Source: CAZSVI01 sp964610205 (GTDB lineage Bacteria > Bacillota > Clostridia > DSM-8532). Taken from it: a DNA stretch of 13,236 nucleotides. This document shows, piece after piece, positions 6,990 through 13,236 of this stretch (the stretch's first letter is position 1; every line of letters starts with the position of its first letter). The position numbers and the translations under genes were made by a program. The DNA lies in assembly GCA_964610205.1 (NCBI GenBank), contig CAZSVI010000106.1:1-13236 (forward strand), in the 5' to 3' direction. The notes under the pieces were generated by a model that was not told the DNA's origin, ran no database searches, and worked only from the letters and a program-made list of their open reading frames with translations.

Positions 6990-8204
6990 ATGCCGGTATT
7001 TGTCTATAAGGTTAAAAACAATGAAGGCGCTGTTTACTCAGGTGAAACAAAGGTCGACAGCAGGGAAAAGCTGCTGGAGCTGCTTAATAAAAACGGATAC
7101 TCGCCCCTTGAAATTGCAGAAAAGAACTTTATCACCGATGTTTCCCAGATTGGTCTTTTCCAGAAAAAGGTCAAGCTGGCGGACCTGGCACAGTTTTGCC
7201 GGCAGTTTTCCATCATGCTGGAAGCCGGGATTTCCATTGCCGGATCCTTGGATGTACTGAGGGAGCAAATCGAGAACCCGACACTGAAGGAATGCCTGAA
7301 TGATATCTACAACAATATCCAGAAAGGGATCGGGCTGTCAAATGTAATGCGGTATTTCCCCGAAATCTTCCCGAACATACTGCTGAGTATGGTGGAGGCA
7401 GGGGAAGTAAGCGGCCAGCTGGACAGGGTTTTTACGCGCATGGCCGACCACTTTGAAAAAGAGCAGAAGCAGAAACAGAAAATAGTGGGCGCCATGACCT
7501 ATCCGATTGTTATACTCGTCATCGCCATCTTTGTGGTTGTGATCATGGTGGTCAATGTCATTCCCACCTTTGGGGAAGCCCTTGCGGGGATGGATGTGGA
7601 ATTGCCCGGTATAACACAGATCATGCTTAAGATCAGCCATGCGTGTACATCATACTGGTACGTCTTCCTTCTTGGGATAGCAGGACTGGTTGTGGGTTTA
7701 AAAGCCGCGTCGGATACCGAAAAAGGGAAAAAGCTCATTGAAAAATGCATCATGAAAGTCCCGATTATGGCAGACCTTATTAAAACCATGATGACAGCAA
7801 GGCTGAGCCGGGCGCTGGCGACACTTCTGTCCAGCGGGGTTTTGATGCTTGAGTCCCTTGAAATAACCCAGCGCATCCTGTCTAATTCGGTTCTCATGGA
7901 AAGAATGAAGGGGGCTATTGACAATATAAAACACGGCAGATCCCTTACCCAGGCCATGAGTGAGATGAAGTATTTTCCCCCGTTGGTTCTGTCAATGATA
8001 AAAACCGGAGAGGAATCCGGTAACCTGGACTTTACGCTGCAAAAGGCCGCAAGCTTTTATGAGGAGCAGCTCGAAGTGAAGATACAGAAACTGACGACCT
8101 TTATTGAGCCGGTGATTATGATAGCTCTTGGCGGTGTGGTGGCCTTTATCATCTTCAGCATACTGTACCCGATGATCAGCGTGTACCAGAACATGGGCAT
8201 ATAA
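6990..8204 (+). CDS. pilC: PilC, inner-membrane platform protein (GspF family)
   Basis: PilC is the polytopic membrane protein on which PilB and PilT act to insert or remove pilins. It has 404 residues, typical of the family. Two T2SSF repeats are visible at about 68-191 and 271-393. Their related signatures are VEAGEVSGQL (135-144) and IKTGEESGNL (337-346). Hydrophobic segments lie at about 172-194, 222-239 and 371-395. The N-terminal part (1-60) is the small PilC-type domain (VFVYKVKNNEG). The ATG at 6990 follows AGGAGGA (6979-6985), which starts just after the pilM stop. It is complete, with no missing motif. Confidence 0.96.
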   Translation: MPVFVYKVKNNEGAVYSGETKVDSREKLLELLNKNGYSPLEIAEKNFITDVSQIGLFQKKVKLADLAQFCRQFSIMLEAGISIAGSLDVLREQIENPTLKECLNDIYNNIQKGIGLSNVMRYFPEIFPNILLSMVEAGEVSGQLDRVFTRMADHFEKEQKQKQKIVGAMTYPIVILVIAIFVVVIMVVNVIPTFGEALAGMDVELPGITQIMLKISHACTSYWYVFLLGIAGLVVGLKAASDTEKGKKLIEKCIMKVPIMADLIKTMMTARLSRALATLLSSGVLMLESLEITQRILSNSVLMERMKGAIDNIKHGRSLTQAMSEMKYFPPLVLSMIKTGEESGNLDFTLQKAASFYEEQLEVKIQKLTTFIEPVIMIALGGVVAFIIFSILYPMISVYQNMGI

Positions 8205-8295
8205 AACTGAAGCGGCTGTTGTAATATAGCCGTAACCCAATTATTGTGTAAGCAAAATGCTTAAAATAAAAATTTATTTTTTGGAGGTTTTGAAC
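8205..8295 (+). promoter_or_regulatory. Hairpin-rich leader of the major pilin gene
   Basis: Three possible pairings lie in 91 bases. The first is GCGGCTGT (8212-8219) with ATAGCCGT (8226-8233), including two G-U pairs. The second is TAAGCA (8249-8254) with TGCTTA (8258-8263) across AAA. The third is AAATAAA (8264-8270) with TTTATTT (8273-8279), running into a T-run at 8277-8282. The last two together look like a weak intrinsic terminator or attenuator just before the GGAGG of the pilin gene. TAAAAT (8262-8267) could serve as a -10 box, but I see no good -35 for it. Confidence 0.3.
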
Positions 8296-8775
8296 ATGAA
8301 GAAACTGTTAAAGGAAAACAAAGGTTTTTCACTGGTGGAATTACTGATAGCATTACTGATTATGGCGGTCATCGCGGGAACAGCCATCACACTTTTCGGA
8401 GGCGTACTGGAAACCAGCAAAGGCGGAGCAGACAGGGAAACAGCTGAGAGTATCAAAAGGGCAATTCTGACATATATGAATGCATCAAACGATACAGATC
8501 TAAGTGCATTAGTAGTTACAGATGATGCAGAATTAATTTCAGCGTTATCCAAAACAATTATAATTGAAAGTGATGGCTCAACGCTTGATAGCGTGGCAAC
8601 AACTTCAACCGGTGATACAAAAGACGTGAATGGAACATATGGACCATTCCTTGAGAGTGCAGATATTAAACCCAAGCAGAATGGCAAGGGTGGATGGGAA
8701 ATCGCAATTGATTCAGTTACACAGATTATAAAAGTTGAAGCAGTGGATATAGGATCTCTGACTATGACACCATAG
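8296..8775 (+). CDS. pilA: Type IV prepilin, probable major pilin PilA
   Basis: The 159-residue precursor has a short leader MKKLLKENKG and a prepilin peptidase site G10^F11. Glu lies at mature position 5 (FSLVE), followed by the hydrophobic helix LLIALLIMAVIAG. The mature protein has about 149 residues. It contains no cysteine, so it lacks the disulfide-bound D-region of Gram-negative PilA, and it has few aromatic residues. The ATG at 8296 was chosen because GGAGG (8283-8287) lies 8 bases upstream and the leader is then normal. An in-frame ATG at 8257 would add 13 residues and has no ribosome binding site. The first position after pilC, the strong site and the flanking hairpins suggest that this is the abundant subunit. 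The globular part is more A-ending and AT-rich than the neighbouring genes. That could reflect codon bias or sequence variation among pilins. Confidence 0.85.
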   Translation: MKKLLKENKGFSLVELLIALLIMAVIAGTAITLFGGVLETSKGGADRETAESIKRAILTYMNASNDTDLSALVVTDDAELISALSKTIIIESDGSTLDSVATTSTGDTKDVNGTYGPFLESADIKPKQNGKGGWEIAIDSVTQIIKVEAVDIGSLTMTP

Positions 8776-8792
8776 CAAACAAAGGTTATGCT

Positions 8793-8814
8793 GCCCGGGG
8801 GTTTACCCCCGGGC
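8793..8814 (+). terminator. Strong GC hairpin after pilA, without a T-run
   Basis: GCCCGGGGG (8793-8801) and CCCCCGGGC (8806-8814) form a perfect nine-pair, all-GC stem with the loop TTTA. It starts 17 bases after the pilA stop and ends just before AAAAGGA, the ribosome binding site of the next gene. No T-run follows, so it is not a standard intrinsic terminator. It more likely stabilises the 3' end of the pilA message after processing, or partly blocks polymerase or ribosomes. Either would lower expression of the minor pilin gene relative to the major one. Confidence 0.7.
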
Positions 8815-8826
8815 AAAAGGATAAAA

Positions 8827-9324
8827 ATGATGAAAATGAAACTGTTCGTCAGAAACCAAAAAGGTTTTACCCTCACCGAAATGCTGCTGGCTCTTCTTAT
8901 AATCGGAATGGTGTCCGGGCTTGTTACCGAGATGCTGGGCTTTCATATATCCTCGTCAACGGCGTTTTCAAAATTCAACCGGCAGCAGTTCACCGTGCAG
9001 GACGCGTTTACACGGCTGAACAGGGATATTGAGGCCGCGGTGAAGGTATCGGTAAACGACGCTGATCTTGTGGAAGAAAACAAGTACCAAAAAATAACTC
9101 TGTATTTCCCGGACAGCAGCTGTGAATGGAATTTTTCCGCCGATGGCTGCCTGTATCTGAATTCCGGAAAGGTGGTTGAAGGTTTGGCCGATGAAAGCAC
9201 CTTCATATACGGAAGCGATTATCTGACGGTTGTTCTTATGCCCGTGCCCACAAATACAGGCAGACACAATGTTAATGTTACAAAGCCCATTGTCGCGCAG
9301 TACAGCCTGATATATAAAAAATAA
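8827..9324 (+). CDS. Minor pilin, PilW/PulJ-like
   Basis: The 165-residue prepilin has a cleavage site G13^F14 and Glu at mature position 5 (FTLTE), then the helix MLLALLIIGMVSGLV. Residues 50-75 (FNRQQFTVQDAFTRLNRDIEAA) are typical of PulJ/PilW minor pilins, which are larger members of the tip complex that primes assembly. C99 and C108 could form a small disulfide loop. AAAAGG (8815-8820) is a modest ribosome binding site for ATG 8827. ATG 8830 and 8836 are alternatives. An in-frame ATG at 8788 would translate through the GC hairpin and add a non-prepilin leader, so it was rejected. Confidence 0.8.
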   Translation: MMKMKLFVRNQKGFTLTEMLLALLIIGMVSGLVTEMLGFHISSSTAFSKFNRQQFTVQDAFTRLNRDIEAAVKVSVNDADLVEENKYQKITLYFPDSSCEWNFSADGCLYLNSGKVVEGLADESTFIYGSDYLTVVLMPVPTNTGRHNVNVTKPIVAQYSLIYKK

Positions 9325-9470
9325 AAATAGTTTTCACCGCCTCATTGAAGGCACCGTAAAAAGTGCGTTGAATAAAGCAGTGAAGGTTTGTCCGACGGAA
9401 ATATGTTTTCACGCAAAATAATATGAAAATTATGTATCAATAGAAATTTATAAGTTTTGGAGGAAATCAC
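9325..9470 (+). other. 146-base gap within the pilus operon
   Basis: No ORF and no strong hairpin were seen; GCCT (9339-9342) with AGGC (9349-9352) is too weak. An 8-base direct repeat GTTTTCAC occurs at 9330-9337 and 9406-9413. The DNA becomes A/T-rich toward the pilN start, where a weak internal promoter (for example TTTTCA at 9407 with a poor -10 near 9431) cannot be excluded. This is the longest gap in the operon and the likeliest place for a second promoter serving pilN and the downstream genes. Confidence 0.3.
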
Positions 9471-10034
9471 ATGAAGGATATTAATTTTCTTTTCAGTGAA
9501 TCCATGATGGAAAAATATGAATCCGGTGAGAAGGAGAAAAAAGAGGTTTCGGCTGCTAAGGCAGTATTAATCGTTCTGGCTGTTTTAGCGGGTGTGACCA
9601 TTCTGTTTGTACCGGGTATTTATGTCAATACGCTGGAAAGACAAGTAGCGGCGGTTGAGCGAAGCCTCAATGACGCAAAATATACCGAGGTCAGGGATGT
9701 GAAAACACGGCTTGAGAAGATTGTGTTGTCTGTGGACAGCAAAAAGGCTGTTATTAAGGATATTGACGCAAAGAGCGTTCCGGCTTCTCAAATTCTGCTG
9801 ATGGTGGAGCAGGCCATTCCCTCGGGATGCTTTTTTTCATCGGTCAATTACAGCGGCAGCAGTCTCAGGATATCAGGCAAGGCCGACAGCGGTACGGCTG
9901 TAGCCGAATTAATGGGAAACCTGGACAGGCTGCATACGCTGACGCGTAAAACCGAGAACGTGCAAATTGAGCAGGCCGGATCTCCGATCGACTACTCTGT
10001 TGAATACATGGTATCGGAAAAGGGAGGGAAGTAG
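9471..10034 (+). CDS. pilN: PilN, membrane protein of the pilus alignment complex
   Basis: PilN is a bitopic membrane protein whose short cytoplasmic tail binds PilM and whose outer part pairs with PilO. It has 187 residues, the normal size. The tail begins MKDINFLFSE, a variant of the conserved INLLP motif that docks into PilM. One transmembrane helix spans about 29-51. A coiled coil follows (about 53-98), then a small alpha/beta domain (about 103-183, with SSVNYSGSSLRISGKA). GGAGG (9459-9463) lies 7 bases before the ATG. It ends two bases before the pilO ATG. Identification rests on size, topology, the INFLF motif and the position next to pilO and downstream of pilM. Confidence 0.85.
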   Translation: MKDINFLFSESMMEKYESGEKEKKEVSAAKAVLIVLAVLAGVTILFVPGIYVNTLERQVAAVERSLNDAKYTEVRDVKTRLEKIVLSVDSKKAVIKDIDAKSVPASQILLMVEQAIPSGCFFSSVNYSGSSLRISGKADSGTAVAELMGNLDRLHTLTRKTENVQIEQAGSPIDYSVEYMVSEKGGK

Positions 10035-10036
10035 GT

Positions 10037-11191
10037 ATGGCTCTGAAAAAAAAGGAAAAAACCATGGTTATTGTTCTGGGCCTGGTCATCTATGTTTTTG
10101 CCTTTGTAAAATTCGTCCTTTTATCATCCATCCCAAAGATTAAGGAAACACAGCAGGCGCTGCATGCGGTTCAGATGAAAAAGGAAGCATTGGAAGCGGA
10201 TTACCGTAACATTAATGCTTTTATCGCCGAGCTTGACGCGAAGACGGTGGCTGATGATAGGCTTGGCGAATACCTCATGAACAACGCCGGGCTGACAGAC
10301 AGTATTGAGTTTATTGAAAAACTGGCTTTGATGATGGATACATCCATAGAAAAAATTTCTCTTGGACAGCCCACTGAAATGACAGAAAAAGGCGGAACAA
10401 AGTACTACGGGTTTCCGATAAAGTTCAACGCGAGTTTTTCATATCCGGAAATGGAAGAGGTTATCACTTATTGCGAGGGCGGTTCCAGGAAGGTAAGGAT
10501 TGCGGGGTTCGGAATTAGACCGGACACATCGTCGGATAAAGCATCAGGGGAACAAATATTTAGTATTTCAATGGATCTTGTTTTCTATTCCCTGGACAAA
10601 AACGCGGCGGATAATCTTTACCAATATAGTCTTTCAAGGCTCCAGGAGTTTAAAAACAGGGACGGAAGCCCACTATTTATAAAAGAAGACGCGCCTCTGC
10701 CCGAGGCGGATTTACCCAATCCCCAGACAGTCAGTATTAAAGAGCAGACAATTGTTCCGGCGTCAGTTATAACAATGGATAACGCGGATTTTATCGTAAT
10801 CCACAGGGGATATCTATATGGAGGCTTCAATTTTGAAACATTTTCCATGTTTAATTCAAAAGGAAGACTACGGAAAACAACAGCGGGTAAGATGGATGTC
10901 CTGCTGACACTGAGCAGTCATTCCTATACCATACAGTCTACCGATGATGCCGGAAGAACAGATACGGTTTCAGGGGATATTCCGAACAGGAATTTCACAA
11001 TGTATATAAAATCGGATATTGACACGCGGGTAAAAGAAAATGAGAATTTGCAGGTAAACATTAAAGTTATGAACGACTCGGGAAAAGACTTGCGGGTGCA
11101 GCTTGAACAGACCGGAGGCCGTGTAAGACTGTTGGACAGGGAAGGAAATGAAATAATCGCAAGAAATGATAAGGAGAGAGTATACCTTTGA
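10037..11191 (+). CDS. pilO: PilO-like alignment protein with an added C-terminal domain
   Basis: PilO partners PilN in the membrane. Residues 10-30 are a transmembrane helix and 33-70 a coiled coil. Residues about 85-187 fit a PilO core, with FPIKFNASFSYPEMEEVI (126-143) as the characteristic strand-helix part. Known PilO proteins have about 200 residues, but this one has 384. The extra part (about 200-384) is predicted beta-rich and outside the membrane, with segments such as IVIHRGYLYGGFNFETFSMF and LQVNIKVMNDSGKDLRVQLE. I do not recognise it. It could replace the periplasmic role of PilP, which is absent here, or contact the cell wall. GGAGG (10023-10027) precedes ATG 10037. The stop TGA overlaps the TTG start of the next gene. 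Confidence 0.8.
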   Translation: MALKKKEKTMVIVLGLVIYVFAFVKFVLLSSIPKIKETQQALHAVQMKKEALEADYRNINAFIAELDAKTVADDRLGEYLMNNAGLTDSIEFIEKLALMMDTSIEKISLGQPTEMTEKGGTKYYGFPIKFNASFSYPEMEEVITYCEGGSRKVRIAGFGIRPDTSSDKASGEQIFSISMDLVFYSLDKNAADNLYQYSLSRLQEFKNRDGSPLFIKEDAPLPEADLPNPQTVSIKEQTIVPASVITMDNADFIVIHRGYLYGGFNFETFSMFNSKGRLRKTTAGKMDVLLTLSSHSYTIQSTDDAGRTDTVSGDIPNRNFTMYIKSDIDTRVKENENLQVNIKVMNDSGKDLRVQLEQTGGRVRLLDREGNEIIARNDKERVYL

Positions 11192-11658
11192 TTGCAGAAA
11201 AATCATTCAGCAATACGCTTTATAAGAATAATAAAGGGTTTACACTTGTTGAAGCCGTGGTTGCAATTGCGATGGTAGGAATTGTTTCGGTGGGGATAAC
11301 TTCCCTTATGTTCTCCCTTTCCAGAACATCCAGAATGTCCGGTGAACAGCTGAAACAAAACGCCGTTTTTCGGGTTATAAAGGAAAACGTGCTTGATTCG
11401 GCCAGAAAAAATGCAGACATTATTGGAAATTCCGGTATAAAAATTTCAGGTACGGAAACTGATCATGAGGATTTACTTGTCTTTGACCGTTCGGGCGGAG
11501 GATATCCCGAATACAGGTTTGACGTGTTTCACTGCGATTCCGGTTCATATGGTGATACAGGGAACACGGTAGATCGGTACAAAATTGCTGTAAAACGGAG
11601 TACCGGTGAATATATAGCGGATTTTTACATTGAAGTGTATCCGAAAACAGGCGGATAG
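11188..11658 (+). CDS. Minor pilin, PilV/PulI-like, with TTG start
   Basis: The 156-residue prepilin has a cleavage site G17^F18 (NNKGFTLVE) and Glu at mature position 5, followed by the helix AVVAIAMVGIVSVGITSL. The outer domain is small and beta-rich, ending FYIEVYPKTGG. The start is TTG 11188, which overlaps the pilO TGA (TTGA), with AAGGAGAG (11171-11178) 9 bases upstream. There is no alternative ATG before the signal peptide. The overlap implies translational coupling to pilO and low output, as suits a tip-priming subunit. Assignment to PulI/PilV rather than PulH/FimT is a guess from the FTLVEAVVAIAM pattern. Confidence 0.8.
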   Translation: MIAEKSFSNTLYKNNKGFTLVEAVVAIAMVGIVSVGITSLMFSLSRTSRMSGEQLKQNAVFRVIKENVLDSARKNADIIGNSGIKISGTETDHEDLLVFDRSGGGYPEYRFDVFHCDSGSYGDTGNTVDRYKIAVKRSTGEYIADFYIEVYPKTGG

Positions 11659-11660
11659 AA

Positions 11661-13236
11661 ATGGTGATAAAAACCATGAGGAATACGGGATATAAAAAGG
11701 TTATAAGAACATTCATATTTGATACGTCGGGGAATACAATTCCGCTGGTTATGATGGTGGCGCTTGTTGTAATGATTATCGGCGGCGCCGTGGCATATTC
11801 CGCCGTCCAGTTGTTTACAATCGCACGGGGGGAAGCCCACAGCCAGCTTGCGTATTTCGCCGCCGAATCGGCGCTGGAAAGAAGCCTGTGCAATCTGGAT
11901 AGTGTCATTACAAAGGAAAGTTATGCAAAGTCCAGAGGTATTGTTTATTCCGGAGAAATATCCTTCATAAACGCTATTATAGACAGCCTGAATGATGAGA
12001 TGAACACGGCGGTATACAAATATTTTGATAATATAGGCGTATATGGGAATGACGGGATGGATAAGGCCCAGGCAACACTGAACTTTTCATGGGAAGGCGG
12101 TTACAGCAAGGTAGGGCTGAAAAAGCTTGAATTCCCAATTACAATTACCGCGACAGCGCAGATGGAGAATGGCATATTTAAATCCTATGGCAAAAAGGCG
12201 GTTGCCAGAAGGAATTTTTCGGTCTGGATTTCAGATCGCTTCCGTCTTAACGGCGCGGCGTATACTCTTGGCGACCTTCTGGCGAATGGAACGGAAGACA
12301 AGACTTCCACAATAGAAGGAGATGTTTATGTCTTCGGCACAGGGCTGGATAAGGCCAAAAGGATGGAGCAGTACTATAACGGCGGGATCTGTGCCGCCGG
12401 AAACGCGGTGCTGCATATACAGAACGGGAGTGCTTTTACACGCAATCTGGTTCGTGCGGGAACCTTTGATGATAATGACGGTTCAGACACATGCGCCATT
12501 GTTGTGGATAAGGATATCGTCGCCCAGGGCATACAGGTTTTTGGCTCAAATGACTCCATTGTAGCCATACGGGACGCCTATACCTTTGATGATGTGGAAC
12601 TGAGCGGATCCAACTCATTTATTGCCATAAACGGAAACTTTTTTGGTTTGAACGGGGGAGACGGGAAACGCCATGATACATCCAGCGCGGTTTTAAATTT
12701 AGCCCCCAGGTATGGCGGCGGTATGGACAATAGCTATATGAAATCCCGTATTGTTATCAACGGCCATGTCCTTGTCAACGGCGCCACCTTCAGGATAAAA
12801 GATCCGGTGACAGGTGAGGCGGGGCACAAGATGGAAGGTGTGTCCCTGGCCTGGGAAGGATACCAGCCCGTATATATCGCTCAGGGAATTGGCCCTGACG
12901 CGGAGTATTATGATGATTATGTAAACGCATTAATCGGATCGAACGGTTTTTCTGTTATATTGCAAAAAGAATGGGATAACGATAATTTTAACTTTAGTGG
13001 AGGAGATACATGGGAAAACTGGGGAAACTGGATTACTGAAATCTGCGGAAAGGCAGGTTATCTGACAAACAGCATAACCTCCTTTCCCGGCACAATAACC
13101 GGTTTTTGCAATCTGGGCATGGCTGCCAATAACGGAATTTACCTTATAGACTCACTTGACGAAGACTTATCCGATATAAAAAAACCCGGTTCAATTACCT
13201 GCAATATTGCCGGGGATATAGAAGGCCTTGAATCTT
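11661..13236 (+). CDS. PilX-like protein with large beta-solenoid-like region (partial, runs off window)
   Basis: The frame is open from ATG 11661 to the window edge (525 codons, no stop), so the C-terminus is missing. The N-terminus resembles PilX/GspK minor components: a short cytoplasmic part, a hydrophobic helix at about 27-47 (GNTIPLVMMVALVVMIIGGA), and then YFAAESALERSL (65-76), the AAE signature after the helix. It lacks the G^F-x3-E prepilin site, as is common for PilX_N proteins. Residues about 218-380 are rich in short V/I-x-G/N strands (VYVFGTGL, VLHIQNGSAF, IQVFGSNDSIVAI, IVINGHVLVNG), suggesting a right-handed beta-solenoid. Typical PilX has about 200 residues, so this is far larger and may act as a tip adhesin or wall-spanning part. 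Alternative starts are GTG 11664 and ATG 11676 (GGTGAT 7 bases upstream). The gap to the preceding gene is 2 bases. Confidence 0.8.
   Translation, partial: MVIKTMRNTGYKKVIRTFIFDTSGNTIPLVMMVALVVMIIGGAVAYSAVQLFTIARGEAHSQLAYFAAESALERSLCNLDSVITKESYAKSRGIVYSGEISFINAIIDSLNDEMNTAVYKYFDNIGVYGNDGMDKAQATLNFSWEGGYSKVGLKKLEFPITITATAQMENGIFKSYGKKAVARRNFSVWISDRFRLNGAAYTLGDLLANGTEDKTSTIEGDVYVFGTGLDKAKRMEQYYNGGICAAGNAVLHIQNGSAFTRNLVRAGTFDDNDGSDTCAIVVDKDIVAQGIQVFGSNDSIVAIRDAYTFDDVELSGSNSFIAINGNFFGLNGGDGKRHDTSSAVLNLAPRYGGGMDNSYMKSRIVINGHVLVNGATFRIKDPVTGEAGHKMEGVSLAWEGYQPVYIAQGIGPDAEYYDDYVNALIGSNGFSVILQKEWDNDNFNFSGGDTWENWGNWITEICGKAGYLTNSITSFPGTITGFCNLGMAANNGIYLIDSLDEDLSDIKKPGSITCNIAGDIEGLES

Noticed and set aside
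6967..7260. A 97-codon plus-strand frame overlapping pilC
   Set aside because: It is out of frame with the clear PilC protein and has no recognisable content.
8274..8876. A 200-codon minus-strand frame across pilA and the GC hairpin
   Set aside because: It is antisense to two prepilin genes with clear signal sequences, and its residues reflect the reverse complement of their codons.
1..13236. CRISPR arrays, tRNA or rRNA genes
   Set aside because: No regularly spaced direct repeats and no tRNA- or rRNA-like stretches were noticed on either strand.

Overview
The window looks like chromosomal DNA of a Gram-positive anaerobe, most likely a clostridium (class Clostridia). The reasons are a moderately AT-rich composition, strong GGAGG-type ribosome binding sites before most genes, and a type IV pilus operon that has inner-membrane components but no PilP or PilQ (outer-membrane secretin) gene in the stretch shown. 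The species cannot be named from this sequence.

Layout. Positions 1-399 hold a poly-A/T-rich inverted repeat, a short minus-strand reading frame that may be a transposase relic, and a promoter-like region. Positions 400-1899 encode a secreted right-handed beta-helix (pectate-lyase-like) protein with an extra N-terminal domain. The same frame stays open for 58 codons past its stop. Positions 1900-2513 are mostly non-coding and carry a compact set of overlapping palindromes (2103-2136), a candidate promoter and a long leader. From 2514 to the right edge every gene is on the plus strand and belongs to a type IV pilus operon: pilB, pilT, pilM, pilC, a major-pilin-like gene, a PulJ/PilW-like minor pilin, pilN, an elongated pilO, a PilV/PulI-like minor pilin starting at TTG, and a PilX-like gene that runs off the window still open after 525 codons. 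No prepilin peptidase (pilD) lies in the window.

How the genes work together. PilB would power pilus extension and PilT retraction. PilC is the membrane platform, and PilM, PilN and PilO form the cytoplasmic-to-membrane alignment complex. The prepilins, each with a G^F cleavage site and Glu at mature position 5, build the fibre and its priming tip. The second N-terminal domain of PilB carries the tandem 24-residue motif of MshEN, a c-di-GMP-binding domain, so extension is probably controlled by c-di-GMP. The hairpins around the major pilin gene suggest extra post-transcriptional control of its dose. The most unusual parts are the PilX-like protein with a large beta-solenoid-like region, the C-terminal domain added to PilO, and the beta-helix gene beside the operon.
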